From Congeria kusceri (Eukaryota; Mollusca; Bivalvia; Myida; Dreissenidae), in assembly GCA_027627225.1 (NCBI GenBank), contig CM051029.1:77093578-77157577 (forward strand): a DNA stretch of 64,000 bases, in the 5' to 3' direction. The notes beneath the pieces are model-generated. The model was not told the DNA's origin. It worked only from the letters and a program-made list of their open reading frames with translations, and made no database searches. The position numbers were made by a program, and so were the translations under genes. Below are positions 34,593 to 45,790 of this stretch, piece after piece. How positions within the stretch are numbered: the first letter of the stretch is position 1; the number at the start of each line of letters is the position of its first letter.

Positions 34593-35720
34593 CTTACTTT
34601 TACATGTATCAGACATTTGTGTAATAACAAATATGGTTATCTTAAAATGACAGTTTGTAAGTTAGAAATGATTTATTGTGTACTGTGTTATATTTTATGT
34701 ATAATATACTTTTATCATAATTATGACAATGTGTCTTTGGAGCCAATATTCTGTGTTATTTGTATCAAATAAGTGTTTTTGCATTTGTTGTTAACTTGAC
34801 AAGTTATATATGATATATGTTAAAGGACAAATACCTGGGACAATTTTAATTAATAAGTCAATGTGTGTACACAAATATATACATGTACAATGTACATGAC
34901 AATTGCTATTTTTAGACTGTCATTTGTACACATATTTGAGAAATGTATTTGCTCAATTAATTGAAAACATGACACTGTAGTGTTATATAAATACTTGTTT
35001 TTGAAATATGAAGGATTTATTGTAATTATCTGCATTGAAAAGACATTGATGATTGGAGTATTGTTTAGTTTAATCATATAAAAAGAAAACATGATGTTAA
35101 ATTGGTTAATTGTATTTAGTTTTATACTGATGATGATTTAACATCGTTTATTATAACATTGATACTTGTGCTTGAAGTTAAGTGAAAACAATCAGACATA
35201 AATAACTTACCTGCTTGTAGTGTTGGATGCATCTTGATTAAGAGTTTTGAACATTTTAATTTTCATTATTTTTTTTATACAAAACAACAAAATCTGCAAT
35301 AGATAAGGGCAGAAAAGCAACTTTCAAACTGGCATCATTTGTTCAGTTTTTATCAACAAAGCTGACATTGCAATGAAACTGTATTACTGAATGACATTAT
35401 TGCTACACCTGTAACACTTGCGTGATTTAATGGCAAGGGAAGATGACCTGTAGTTTGATAATGTTTGTCTTAGCCATTATGAAATCTAAATTCTGTTTTT
35501 TTTTATAAGCCAGTTAACAATGATTTTGCTGTTGTATTGTGCAGTAACTGTTGTACAAACTATTTGGCACTAAAAGTGAGTGCTGCCCTGACTGCGCTAA
35601 CTGTTAAAAAATATGTTCAACAGTCTCTTCATACTCACAGTTTCATATTTATTGATGCCAACGGTCTTTTGAGAGTTTAGCTTATGTTTCTCTAATAACA
35701 ATTCTGGTGAAACCATTGTG
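34593..35720. other. 3' flank of the B-box gene
   Basis: AT-rich; probably includes the 3' UTR. No further exon, RNA gene or repeat family recognised. Confidence 0.4.
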
Positions 35721-36151
35721 AAGCCTGCCACATTTATGACCTTGCGGAAGTTCAAGGAATAGACATTAATTTGAAATCGGTCATCAAGAGTTCTGGAAAG
35801 TTGTCATCTCCGAGTGCTCCAAAAACAGATATCAAGGTTGTGAATGTGATTTTGAAGCCGAACATGAAACAACGATAGACGGATGGACCACTGAGAGACT
35901 GTACTCGTTTGCAGAGAACCCTGAGTTTGACGCCAACCACAAACATTTCGTAGATCTATGTGTTACATCTAATCGTAAGACATCAATCAAAACCACTCCA
36001 ACTGAGAGCTTTGCTACGAAACAAGCAACAGAGACCTGCAGAGGCTAATCAATGGTCTACTGAACAACAAAAGTCTACAATCAACGCCATCACCTACGAG
36101 GGCCTGAAGTGTGGCATTCTCGAAGTAACATCTTGTCTGGATGCTGTTTAA
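35721..36151 (+). pseudogene. Frameshifted remnant of an unidentified protein
   Basis: Three consecutive coding-like stretches lie in different frames. The first runs from about 35731 (YDLAEVQGIDINLKSVIK...) to a TAG at about 35874. The second, starting immediately, reads IDGWTTERLYSFAENP then EFDANHKHFVDLC and ends at a TAA near 36047. The third overlaps it, running to 36151 with TYEGLKCGILEVTSCLDAV. Base composition is clearly less AT-rich than the neighbours. The pattern of coding potential broken by single-base shifts fits a pseudogene or old transposon open reading frame. I do not recognise the family. Confidence 0.45.
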
Positions 36152-36747
36152 TTCAATAATGTTTGATGTAAAATTACCGGCCAGTTTCAATCATGGCCTT
36201 ACAGTGACATCGTTGGGAAGGTACTGTGATAACCTAACATTGCATCTGAGATGTTTACGATAGGTCAGACACATTGAACTGACACTCCTGAACTATATTA
36301 GCATTAATTACGCGCTTGAATTATAACCTTCATTAAAGAGTAATGTAGATTGAGAGATGTATTCAAAATTGAAATAATTCTTCGCTGTGCAGCGATTTAT
36401 TATCCATGTGTATATACAGCTCCTATATTGATCGACTGTTGGCGCCTGCACAGTTCTTACTTTCTCATTCAAACCTGAATGTAGTCGTTGCTGTAAGATA
36501 AATGGGTACAATGAATAGTGTTTGTCAATGTTAATGTGTTTTTTTATGTTGAAGGGTGTTTTGTTAGAGGGTAAATAAATATATAAATAATCAGATAGAA
36601 CCGCTTTAATATTTGGTTTTGTTCGTGCATATGTTCAGTGCGTTTAGTGATGCCATGTATTTTCAAAGGAATACTCTTACTTTAATTTAATTCGATTCAA
36701 ATACAGAAACTAAGTATTCATCGTAACGGATTAGTAAAACAATCAAA
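36152..36747. other. Intergenic, nothing recognised
   Basis: No frame or known repeat. Confidence 0.35.
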
Positions 36748-37305
36748 ACGCGATACTTTGAATCACAATACTAAGAAAAGACGGGATACTATGAATAAGT
36801 CCCATCCGTTTTTCTTATATGTTTAACTAAAAAAAGATGCGATTCAATGAATTTGCAACTACGAAAGATGCGTTACTACGAACACACATGTTCTGGTCCC
36901 ATCATAATTTACTTTGAAATTTTAACGCGATACTACGAATCATGTTGACTTTTCACACCTTCTTAACAAAAATTTCACACCTATGCCGGGTCAGACACTC
37001 GAGCCAGTTCGTTTGCCCCAGGGACAAAGATAGTTTTTAACAAGTCCAGTTACCATTGGAAGCCAGTTTAAATGATGCAGTCGGAGATCTGACTTAATGA
37101 CTGTTGCATTTGTCGATAATATGCTATTGCGAACTAGATATTTATTGGTCTTTTAGTGTTTCTTTTAACACAAGTGTATTGTTAAATGCAATTAACATAA
37201 TAAGTGGGATACTGTTGGTTAGCTCGTAAACTCTACATGACGAAATTAACCCTTTATGTAAGTTTACGTTACTACTGTTATTTCATAAAGATGCGATACT
37301 ACGAA
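36748..37305 (+). repeat. Cluster of a 15-base motif, AYGCGATACTAYGAA
   Basis: Six copies on the same strand start at 36748, 36781, 36837, 36868, 36925 and 37291, e.g. ACGCGATACTACGAA and ATGCGATACTACGAA, with one to four differences. Half copies 'caactacgaa' (about 36857) and 'ttactttgaa' (about 36909) add to this. Spacings are 33, 56, 31, 57 and 366 bp, so it is not a simple tandem repeat. Nature unknown. Confidence 0.55.
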
Positions 37306-38343
37306 AAACGCACGCTTTTTCAAAAGTTTGCAGTTTAACTGAAACGTTTCTTTAAAATTGGCTCAGTTAAATCAAAATTTTAACGGCGAGTTAAGCTAAC
37401 AGTCATTAAATTTTGGATTTATTTATTTATGTTAATAAAACGTTACATTTGTAAACTGTACGTTTATTCTATATACAATGTTATGCTAAATAATGTACAC
37501 ATTTTTTGATGAACAAGCTGCTTCTAGTATTTGCTTTATTTAAATCTTATGTTAGCTTAATTTGCCATTCACATTTCGAGCAACTGGGCCCAGATTCTCC
37601 CAGAAAGTTCTCTATAATATAAACTAATGCTATTTGCAGTTTTTGAGAGTCTGAGGTTAGTGTACCTCTCATTCCCAGTTGTTGGTGTGCTCAAGTGCTC
37701 ACAGTACATTGAACTTATGAAAAGTATTTAAAGTTGGAGCAATGGCATGCATGTGACAAAATGTAGGCTTGCGATATGAAAAATGTGTTTGCGGTGATAT
37801 CGCTGTGGGAGTTTTAATGTTTAGAAATGCAGCTGTTAGTAGGTTGTTGGCATGTCACTGATGTCGGTGTAATTAAGGAATTAACCTGCATGTTTCATGT
37901 GCTTAATGGAGAAGCTTGTTGATCAAGCAAAGAATTTGATTATCTTCTGTGTCTGTAAATATTAGAAATGATTAGGATTGATAAAATTGATAAATGATAT
38001 AGCCATGTATGTGCATGTTGGATTATGGGTATTTGGGAAACAAAAATTCCTTGTACTAAAGTGTTACATTTACTGATTTAGTGCAGCCAATGGAACTTTC
38101 ACGTTTCTTCACAGTAGACATTTCATTGTAGCAAAACAAATTCAACAAATAAGGAAAATAACCTTGCTATCTAATTTATACAAATATATCTGTGTAACTT
38201 ATATCTATCTGATAACCTTGAATATTGCATACTTTGATAAAATGAATACCTAATTATTCATGAAAAAGGAAAAAACAATAAGAGGGAGAACATATAAACT
38301 TATGTTCTTTTTTCATGTTAAACATTTTTATTAGCATTGTGCA
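37306..38343. other. Intergenic, nothing certain
   Basis: A short inverted pair 'gagcaactggg'/'cccagttgttggtgtgctc' at about 37578 and 37675 may be the ends of a small inverted-repeat element of about 120 bp. No gene. Confidence 0.35.
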
Positions 38344-38827
38344 TTTAAAGAGACCTGTTCACAGATTAACAAATTGATAGTTTTTCAACTTTTTGTCACA
38401 CATTCCTAAAATAAAGGAAGAGTATATACACAGGAGTGAAATAACTCTACGGACATAGAAATACTATGAAAACTGTTTCGTTTATGAGTAATCATCTGTT
38501 GAAATCGATAAAATTATGGGTTAATTTGGAGTGTTTGTGATGTTTTTTGTTAAAAGTTTTGACAACTCGTGGATCACCTTCATTAGGTAAATATTGCAGA
38601 GTAAAATATATAAAACAGAATGGCCGACTGGTTAAGTCTGTGGCGTTTTAATCTAGAGGTCCCAGTTTCGAACCACAGTGGGGCCAACTTTTTTTCCTTG
38701 TCTGTTTTTTAGAATAATTTTCTTGTTATTATACTTTAGCTATTTAGTTTTGATGCTTAAATCTGTCAAATGATGACATTTGTGGCATACTTCAAATAGG
38801 CAAAAATCTGTGAACATGTCCCTTTAA
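38344..38827. mobile_element. TIR element with tRNA-like core
   Basis: TTAAAGAGACCTGTTCACAG at the left mirrors the right end AATCTGTGAACATGTC then CCTTTAA, inverted repeats of about 22 bp. CAT flanks both sides, consistent with a 3 bp target duplication. The centre holds a tRNA-like segment (38620-38690). No reading frame, so it must be mobilised by another element's transposase or be a composite of a SINE within a DNA transposon. Confidence 0.7.
38620..38690 (+). repeat. tRNA-like sequence (SINE-type head), not a tRNA gene
   Basis: 'tggccgactggttaagtctg' resembles an A box and 'agtttcgaaccaca' a B box. GGCC at both ends can pair, and a T run (TTTTTTT) follows as a Pol III-type stop. The cloverleaf is poor, so this is tRNA-derived rather than a functional tRNA. 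Confidence 0.6.
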
Positions 38828-39548
38828 CATAAACCTATTGTGTTATCACAATTACATAAACAATAAAATACCAGTGTGCATTGCAATTTGGATACACATG
38901 TACGTAATTACACTGCACAAATTTATGAAGAGGTTTCACATTTTTATTTAGTGAATCCAATAAGTGCTGAGCAGTAAGCAGCTAAAACATGAATTTTAAT
39001 GTGGCTGCAATTCCGATTGCAAATTACCTGGTCTCTTATTATGAAAGGGTGAGAACTCTGTTAGACTCCTGGAACTAAAACTGAAACAGTGATCTCCCCT
39101 CTATTATTGATTCAGCGGTGGTTGTTGTGACTTTTGGAGTCATTTTAATACAATGATGAGATTTACTTTGTGCTCAAACAAAAAAATAATCTGTAATTGT
39201 GGACAAAAACACTGATTAGAAAGGGTAAAAGATGCAATAGCATGTTATAATATATTTTTAATGTGAATTTTCCAAAGTATACTTAAAAATATTGTATTGA
39301 TGCTCATTCTTCTTGAAGTACTGGTTTTACTTAGTAAATCGAATTGAGAAGTATTGGTACAAACAAAATATGCTTGAGCTTGTGCATGTTTATAATTCAG
39401 CATGTTTCTGTGGCATAGAGCTTAGCTTGCATGGATGTGACACTGTTATTTCCGGTGAAAAGTGTCATGCTGACAACTTGTTTTATTATTCTAAAAAATA
39501 TTTACAGTTTGTTAATAAAAACGAGACCTGTGTATGAGGTTATCGTAT
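38828..39548. other. Intergenic, nothing recognised
   Basis: No gene-like signal. The 74-codon open stretch at 39313-39537 has no domain and no splice context. Confidence 0.35.
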
Positions 39549-39600
39549 TTAAAAAAAATATATATATATATATACACATATATATATATATATATATTAT
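39549..39600. repeat. (TA)n microsatellite
   Basis: TATATATA runs broken by TACACATA. Confidence 0.9.
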
Positions 39601-39659
39601 TAAGTATTCATTAAACAATAAGAAATAAAATACATTTTTTAAATATTTTACCGTGTCAG

Positions 39660-39957
39660 TCATTGATACGCCCCCTTAAAATGGCCAATTAATAATCAAA
39701 GGGCAATAACTCCCGGAAAAATCATCAGTTTGGTATGACCTGAATATATGCTCATGTCAACCCTTATGGGATGCTGTCATTAGAAACGAAGAAACGGAGT
39801 ACCGGGCGAACGGACGGAGGACATGGAATATGATGGTTAAAATGTCGGGAAAATTGATTTGACACCCGGACAAACTGAATGGCAGTGGAATTAGAATTCG
39901 GACGGACGGACAAAGCTGCGACTCAATGCTCCCCCTTCGGGGAGCAATATAAAAATA
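39660..39957. repeat. Remnant of a CCCCCTTCGGGGAGCA-type repeat
   Basis: Starts 'gatacgcccccttaaaatgg'. It contains a gagcat-type drug-like low-complexity run 'cggacggacggacaaagctg' and closes 'atgctcccccttcgggga' with the palindrome CCCCCTTCGGGG. The end resembles, in reverse, the opening of the 58.1 kb repeat (TATGCTCCCCGAAAATTTTC). Confidence 0.5.
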
Positions 39958-40857
39958 AGTTGTCACGTGTCTGTTACATTAAATATTAGATTGTCATTAT
40001 AGACGTAACAGCTTGGTTTTGAGATAGTGACATATTGGTTTTCAAAATAAGCTATAATAGTTATATAAAAAAACCAACAAAAGTCGCAAATACGCTTAAA
40101 ATGTGTAATCATACGTATAAGACTTTAAATAAAATGTTTGTAGATATTTTTAACACATGGTTTCGTTATTATAAATATACTATGTACGCATCCATTATTT
40201 GGAGAATTACATTGACAAATTATCCAGAAAAATCTTCATATTTAATCAACACTAATATTTAAGTTCATAGTCCCAACAGTAAAATGCACAATATGCTTAA
40301 TAATCGAACATAATAAAAAACACCATATACCATTTTCAAACCATTTTTCACCACTCGCTCATCAATGTGACAATGCGTTCGTCCCGTAACAAACGTCCCG
40401 TAACTGTTACCGAAATAGTCTGACATCCGTGACTGAAGATCGTCCGTGTCCATTTCTCGTGTTACCGAGATCCCAGAAAGTGGAATGGGGCTGGGGCACT
40501 TCGAATTGTGAAAATATGAGCCGTAATACAATATTGTGTGAAAATAACATAATAATGTATGAAGTTATTCTACTAGTATAAGGAATAAATAACATATTGT
40601 TATAACCGATTTTAATACTGTATTTATTGTATTATTGCAGAAACCGTTTATGCTGAAAATTTAATTGAATATTTTGCTTTTCATTCATGACAAACATAAT
40701 TTTATTTTAATTAAATATGTTGCTTTTTATTCTAGACAAACATAATTTTATTTTAAAACAAAGTGTTTTATTTTTTTTTCACTGTTTCACCTACCTTTAA
40801 ACTCATCAACAGTTTCTATCACAAAAGATGACAGTTATATCTATTTTTACATCTAAC
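39958..40857. other. Intergenic, one weak minus-strand frame
   Basis: On the minus strand about 40531-40340 an open frame contains MDTDDLQSRMSDYFGNS then YGTFVTGRTHCHIDERVVKN with balanced codon use, but splice sites are weak and no family is recognised. Not called as a gene. Confidence 0.3.
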
Positions 40858-40989
40858 TGTTATAGCTCATTATTGGGGAGAGATTGTGTACCTGCCAGGT
40901 AAGCTCAGTCGGGAGAGCACTTGCCATGTAAGCGAGAGGTCCGGGGTTCGAGTCCCGGACTGGCTGCACAATTTTCTTACCCTGTGACA
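40858..40989 (+). mobile_element. Solo LTR-like unit carrying a tRNA-like sequence
   Basis: TGTTATAGCTCATTATT, 'ggggagagattgtg', then a tRNA-like block, then 'gcacaattttcttaccctgtgaca'. This is the same plan and the same 3' end as the LTRs at 60034-60350. Only one copy is present and there is no primer-binding site beside it, as expected of a solo LTR. No matching target duplication (TAAC versus CCAC). Confidence 0.6.
40894..40966 (+). repeat. tRNA-like block of the solo LTR
   Basis: A box 'taagctcagtcgggagagca', B box 'ggggttcgagtccc' and a 5 bp GCCAG/CTGGC acceptor-type stem. Anticodon-type loop CATGTAA lacks U33 and the acceptor stem has mismatches, so this is not a working tRNA gene. Confidence 0.75.
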
Positions 40990-41244
40990 CCACAGCAACA
41001 AAAAGCAACCTGTACATTTTCCCTGACGCATGCGCGGCTGCATTTGCTTCATGATACATCATTCCATGATAGTATCCGTCCGTTCGTTCCCGTGCACATG
41101 TAAGGTCCCGGCGTATCACCTGACAAAAAAAAACAAACAAGAAACACTACCATAAATATTCCGTTTAAGCGTGTTATAAGAACATATGTATCGGAATAAA
41201 AATATTTTTAAAGTTAATTAATCCTATTTTTATAACTCAGAAAT
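40990..41244. other. Spacer, nothing recognised
   Basis: No recognised feature. Confidence 0.3.
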
Positions 41245-41985
41245 ATGAAGCATTGTTGTCTGTCGTGCTTGTGTCGCAAGATTATTTCTCGTGGTTATGA
41301 CAAATATGTTTTTGTCTTGGTTGTGCGACATATTTCTTTCATGTGGTTGTACGACATACTTCTTTCACATGGCTGTTCAAAATATTCATTTCAAATGGTG
41401 GTCTCATTTGCATGTTATTTCGCATGGTTGTGTCACTTTTTTCGTATGGTTGGTGGTAATCATGCGTGGTTGTGTTGCGTGCAAGCAACACGTGGTTGTG
41501 TTGCATGTATGCGACACGTGGTTGTGTGCGTGTTTGTTACAGGAGGTTGTCTTGCATGGATGTGGCACGTGGATGTGACACGCGGTGGTGCGTGGATGTG
41601 ACACCTGCGTTGTGTTGCGTGGATATGACGCGTGGTTGTGTTGAGTAGATGTGACGCGTGGTTGTGTTGCAAGGATGTGACACGCGGTTGTGTTGGGTGT
41701 ATGTGACGCATGGTAGTTTGCGTGTTTGTCTTGCGTCGATATGACACATAGTTGTGTTGCGTGCATGTGACGCGTGGTATGTTGCGTGGTTGTTTTGCGT
41801 GTATGTGACGCGTGGTATGTTGCGTGGTTGTATTGCGTGCCCGTGATGCATGGTATGTTGCGTGGTTGTGTTGTGTGCACGTGACGCGTGGTTTGTTGCA
41901 CGGTTGTGTTGCGTGCACGTGACACATGGTATGTTGCGTGGTTGTGTTGCGTGTATGTGACGCGTGGTTGTGTTGCGTAATGTGA
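41245..41985. repeat. Compound minisatellite (26 bp then 38 bp period)
   Basis: Built from 'gtgacgcgtggttgtgttgc'-type units. The left part has irregular units of 24-33 bp. From about 41768 to 41960 five units of exactly 38 bp follow ('gtgacgcgtggtatgttgcg' then 'tggttgtgttgcgtgcac'). Several long open stretches on both strands here are by-products of the repeat, rich in Thr, His and Asn on the minus strand. Confidence 0.85.
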
Positions 41986-43109
41986 TATCAATGTACCGGT
42001 ATATGATTTGCCGTGTATGTGATCCTTCGCATAGTGTTGTAAACACACATTTCTGATTTTGAAGTTAAGAATACCTTATGACTTTTTAAAAATATGGGCC
42101 CTGGAATCCTTACTTAATTTAAGACAAAATTTAAAAAAATCACGAGATAGCGCCTTTAAAGTTGGTAACATAAGATTACATACTACATTCTTACCGCAAT
42201 CTCCGTAATGAGAATGCACGAGTTTTCACAGGACAGCAATTGTTAAAGTGACTGTACACTAGTTTCTTGCGTTGTGTAACCAATTATTACTTTATATAGG
42301 AATTAAAGTGTTTTGGACAGTTGGATAATTATGAATGTAAAATGTGGACATTTAATATATCTGCTTGTAAATTTTACGCATAGTGGCATTTAATATTATA
42401 AACCTGTACGGAACGTGTTTAACATGCGAATGACGTTTTGGATTTATGGCGATATCTGAATATTTCTTTATTATTTCCATGATTATTTGTGAACATTTTG
42501 TGGATTGTATACTAAACTGCAAACAAGAATGTGGACTGTGCAACTCGGCGGCGCTGTTGTCGGGAAGTTGAAGCCATTAAAGGTGCGTGTAGTTTTAGTT
42601 TCATATGAAAAGTGTTCCAGACAATATTTACTTGTGTGTCAGGCTGGTATTGTCTATTTGCGCATAGTAAACAGTATCCAACGTATTATACTAATTAGAA
42701 AACCTCATTACCTCTAGTTATTTAAAAGATTTCACAAACGTATGTTTCTCAATTAACTTGTAGTGTATTAACGCAACATTTATTTGCAAAGATTAAGAAA
42801 GGTAAAAATAGCTAAATGACATTGCAATTAGTCTATGTTGCAATATTCTTGGTTGAAAAGGAAATATTTTAATGTCCAATTTATACCGATATATGATTCT
42901 ATTATACACAAATGCATGTTTAAAAACAGTTTTGATCCAGTAATTCAATTTGTCATCATTAAAATGTTACTTTTTCGGAGAGAAAGTTTACACATTTTAT
43001 GTATAATTATTTTGTCCTGGCTTTTCCCCGAAACGAAAAAAAGGCAGTTGCAAAAAGTTGTCAAACGTTCTTCATATAGTTTCTTAATTGGGCAGTGTTA
43101 TTCTGGTTC
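41986..43109. other. Intergenic with one candidate exon
   Basis: No long frame with similarity. About 43005-43075 ('ccgaaacgaaaaaaaggcag', 'gttgtcaaacgttcttcata') resembles 57234-57290, so the duplicated segment at 43.1 kb may start here. Confidence 0.4.
42529..42582 (+). CDS. Candidate first coding exon (unknown gene)
   Basis: ATG followed by 18 codons (MWTVQLGGAVVGKLKPLK) ending at AAAG|GTGCGT, an acceptable donor in phase 0. GC content is higher than its surroundings. No downstream exon was identified. Confidence 0.2.
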
Positions 43110-43910
43110 CGCGTTAGCAGTATAATGGTCTCCGTATGTCATTTATTTTCTCCTTATACTAACTTATATATTATACAAAATTTATATGTACTTGGAGTTC
43201 AATTACTGCATCATTTGTCTGTCCAAAATGTCTATAAAAGAAATATACCGTTTTGCACATTGTTTATCTAAAAGAAGTAAATGTTGACGATTGAGAATCA
43301 AAATGACATATATTGTGTATAGTTTCATGTTCGCATTGATTGCACACGCCTTCCAACTCATTCCAGACATGATTGTTTGTATTAATGTCTTGATTTCCCG
43401 CCTAGACAGTCGTATACACGACAAACCATTCACCTTGACCCCGGTGCACGCTCTATCGTCGTTTCCGGTTCCAGTGAAGCTGAAATTTTATATGAATTCA
43501 ACGCTAGCCCAGTCGCCCTTTGAACGTCAAACATGTCGTCTGGTCCAGACAAACCGTAACGCACGGTGTCTCGCTGTAAACCAAAATTTCCGACTTCTAC
43601 ATCACAGGTCATATTCACGTAACCGTATGTCGCTGATGCGACTCTGGTGCGTGGCGATTGTATTGATTGTCGTTTTTCGTGCATTATGTTTGCGAATATG
43701 GGATTAATCTTTGTGTATGTCTTGTCAAGAGGTGTTTACATTCCTTTTTTAATTTTTTGCCGTCTGCGGCGGTTGCGTGTAATATATCACGAATCATTGC
43801 TATCGTCATCGGCTATCGATGAAACGCCATTGCTTTCTAAAATGATGGGCATATATATATACTATAATAATGAATGCCTCTTTGCAATATATTTTTATTA
43901 AAACAGTAAA
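43110..43910 (+). repeat. Segmental duplication, copy 1
   Basis: 43120-43340 matches 57620-57850 ('tatctaaaagaagtaaatgt', 'tgacgattgagaatca'). 43340-43910 matches 46440-47150 and 59330-59830: 'cattcaccttgaccccggt', 'cgctctatcgtcgtttccgg', 'tcaaacatgtcgtctggtcc', 'cattgctatcgtcatcggct'. In each copy the order is kept but small indels are frequent. The plus frame of copies 1 and 3 shares KPFTL...ALSSFPV, but stops and shifts argue against a current gene. Confidence 0.65.
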
Positions 43911-44471
43911 AAGAGACTGTTGACATTAACACCCGGTATCAAATCAACTTGGATTAGTAAGCGTTTTATGTATAATTATGTGTAACACACCTTTGTTCTT
44001 AAATTTCAAAAGTATCGTATAATTATATTTAAATATACACTTTTAAGTTATTGATACAGTCAATTGACAAATGATGTAAACTTTAATTTTGGTATTAAAG
44101 TATCCTCGATCATTCGACTCACGCACGGCTACGCATAGTAACTAACACACACGCACGGGTCCATTACAAATTCATAATTTTAATTAAATTTCTTATCTAT
44201 TCTTCACCGCTTCTAAATTTATATTCAGGTATACAAACATTATTATAATACCACACTGCACATTATCTGTTCCAGTCTTTGGTTAAGATCTATTACTTCT
44301 ATACTATTTTTACATCTATCTATAACTTCTATCTATTACTTCTATACTGAACTATTATCTTGTATTATTTTATCGCGTTATCAGCTGTGTACATATTGCA
44401 CGTGAAAAAGTAGCTACATGTTTCAGATACAAAGTTTTTTACTGTACTGTCTGAGGGAGATGTGTTTGTTG
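43911..44471. other. Intergenic, part of duplicated region
   Basis: About 44115-44300 is weakly similar to 47395-47710 ('cgca.g.ctgcgc.ta..aaca', 'taataccacactgc'), extending the duplication relationship. Confidence 0.4.
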
Positions 44472-44735
44472 CCCCGGACCCTTATTCACCGACTTATTCT
44501 TTGACTTAGTAATAAAGAACCGACTTTGAATCAAGATAAGTTAATTCTTCGTGTGCAAATATGCTAGGTACCAATGTTGCTTATACCATTAACAAATCGC
44601 TCTATGCTGTAAGTAGATTGCATGAATACCAAGTCAGATTGAAATTTATGTATGCTCTTAGAACATAACGGTTTGAATAATATTCTTTATTATAAGTCTG
44701 AAGTCTAAGTATAGGTTGGTGAATAGGGGCCCAGG
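44472..44735. mobile_element. Short inverted-repeat element (CCCGGACCCTTATTCACC ends)
   Basis: Left end CCCCGGACCCTTATTCACC, right end GGTGAATAGGGGCCCAGG. Internal arms 'ttgacttagtaataaag' and 'cttattataagtctgaagt' extend the pairing. No frame. The ends match those of the 1.6 kb element at 51004-52641. Confidence 0.7.
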
Positions 44736-45267
44736 TGGTTTGATGTAGTAAATTATTCTTAAGGCATTGAAAAGCGTTGCCGAAGACGTTATTCATAATA
44801 TAATGTCTGCATTTTGAATCCTAATTGAAGAGTGATTTTGGTTCTACATGTGCAATGAAATTCTGTCCGTAGGTGAATTCCTACTAACATGACGAATTTG
44901 TATACTATGTGACTTGAAAGTCATGTAGGTATTGCATTATTCGTTGAAAATAATAATATAGAAGCTGAGTTATAAGAAATGCTCCTTTGGCATTTATTTA
45001 GTTTGTCATTTTACAAAATATCCGTACCAAGGAATACATGTGTGTGATTATATGCACGATTGGTGAATCATTGTGTATAACTGTATCAAAAGTTGACGAT
45101 CGAACTGCCATGTATTTTCATGTTGGATTCAGCAAGATAGAAATCGGATGAATTGCTATATTGATTCAAATCGAAATATATAAGTTTAACTTTACATCAT
45201 GGGGATGGGGGGCTATAGTCACAAATATATGGTCTTTATTTCGTATCAGAGAGGCAATTTACACTTT
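44736..45267. other. Intergenic, nothing recognised
   Basis: AT-rich, no frame. Confidence 0.35.
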
Positions 45268-45400
45268 CGAGTCCATTCCCTGGGTAGAACAAGTACTTGG
45301 TGTCTTGAGAAAGATCATTCAAACGCTGCCTGAGTCCTGATCGAACTCATCATCTCACGATCGCAAGGCGGACACCATATCCATCCTGCCACTGCCACAT
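45268..45400 (-). mobile_element. tRNA-derived SINE, diverged copy
   Basis: 'ccctgggtagaacaagtact', 'tggtgtcttgagaaagatca', 'acgctgcctgagt', 'cgatcgcaaggcggacacca', 'tatccatc': same order as 28852-29045, same strand. Confidence 0.75.
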
Positions 45401-45790
45401 TTTTAATTTGGCATATTTAGCACTGCTCATGAGTATACAGTTCCCATCATTAAAAAAAAACACTGAATTAATTATTATGTCCCTTTAACACAGTCGCTAA
45501 AACTGTTATTCCTAAGAAATCGTGTGCAACTTTCACATTAATACCTTTGTTACGTGTTTCAAAATCAAAACATTTAGCACTGTAAGATTAATTTTGTCCA
45601 GAGTCTTTGTATGTGTTGGTATTGCCTTGTTTGGTTGTTGTAGTGGATTATATCTATTATCGCCAAATGTCAACTGAAGATATATTCCCGATCTTCAGCC
45701 AATAAAACCAGTCATTTATGTTTGAATAACTACGTTATTGTTGAATAATTCGTGAAAATATTGTATTTTGTTTATGATTGACTGAAATGA
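45401..45790. other. Spacer, nothing recognised
   Basis: AT-rich, no frame. Confidence 0.35.

Noticed and set aside
40265..40531. Minus-strand frame with plausible codon use
   Set aside because: No convincing splice sites and no family; mentioned only in the interval note.
41404..42048. 214-codon open frame on the minus strand rich in Thr, His and Asn
   Set aside because: It lies entirely within a 26/38 bp minisatellite; several overlapping frames on both strands are open for the same reason.
43291..43707. 138-codon plus frame in the duplicated segment
   Set aside because: The frame is not conserved in the copies at 46.4 and 59.3 kb, where stops and shifts interrupt it.
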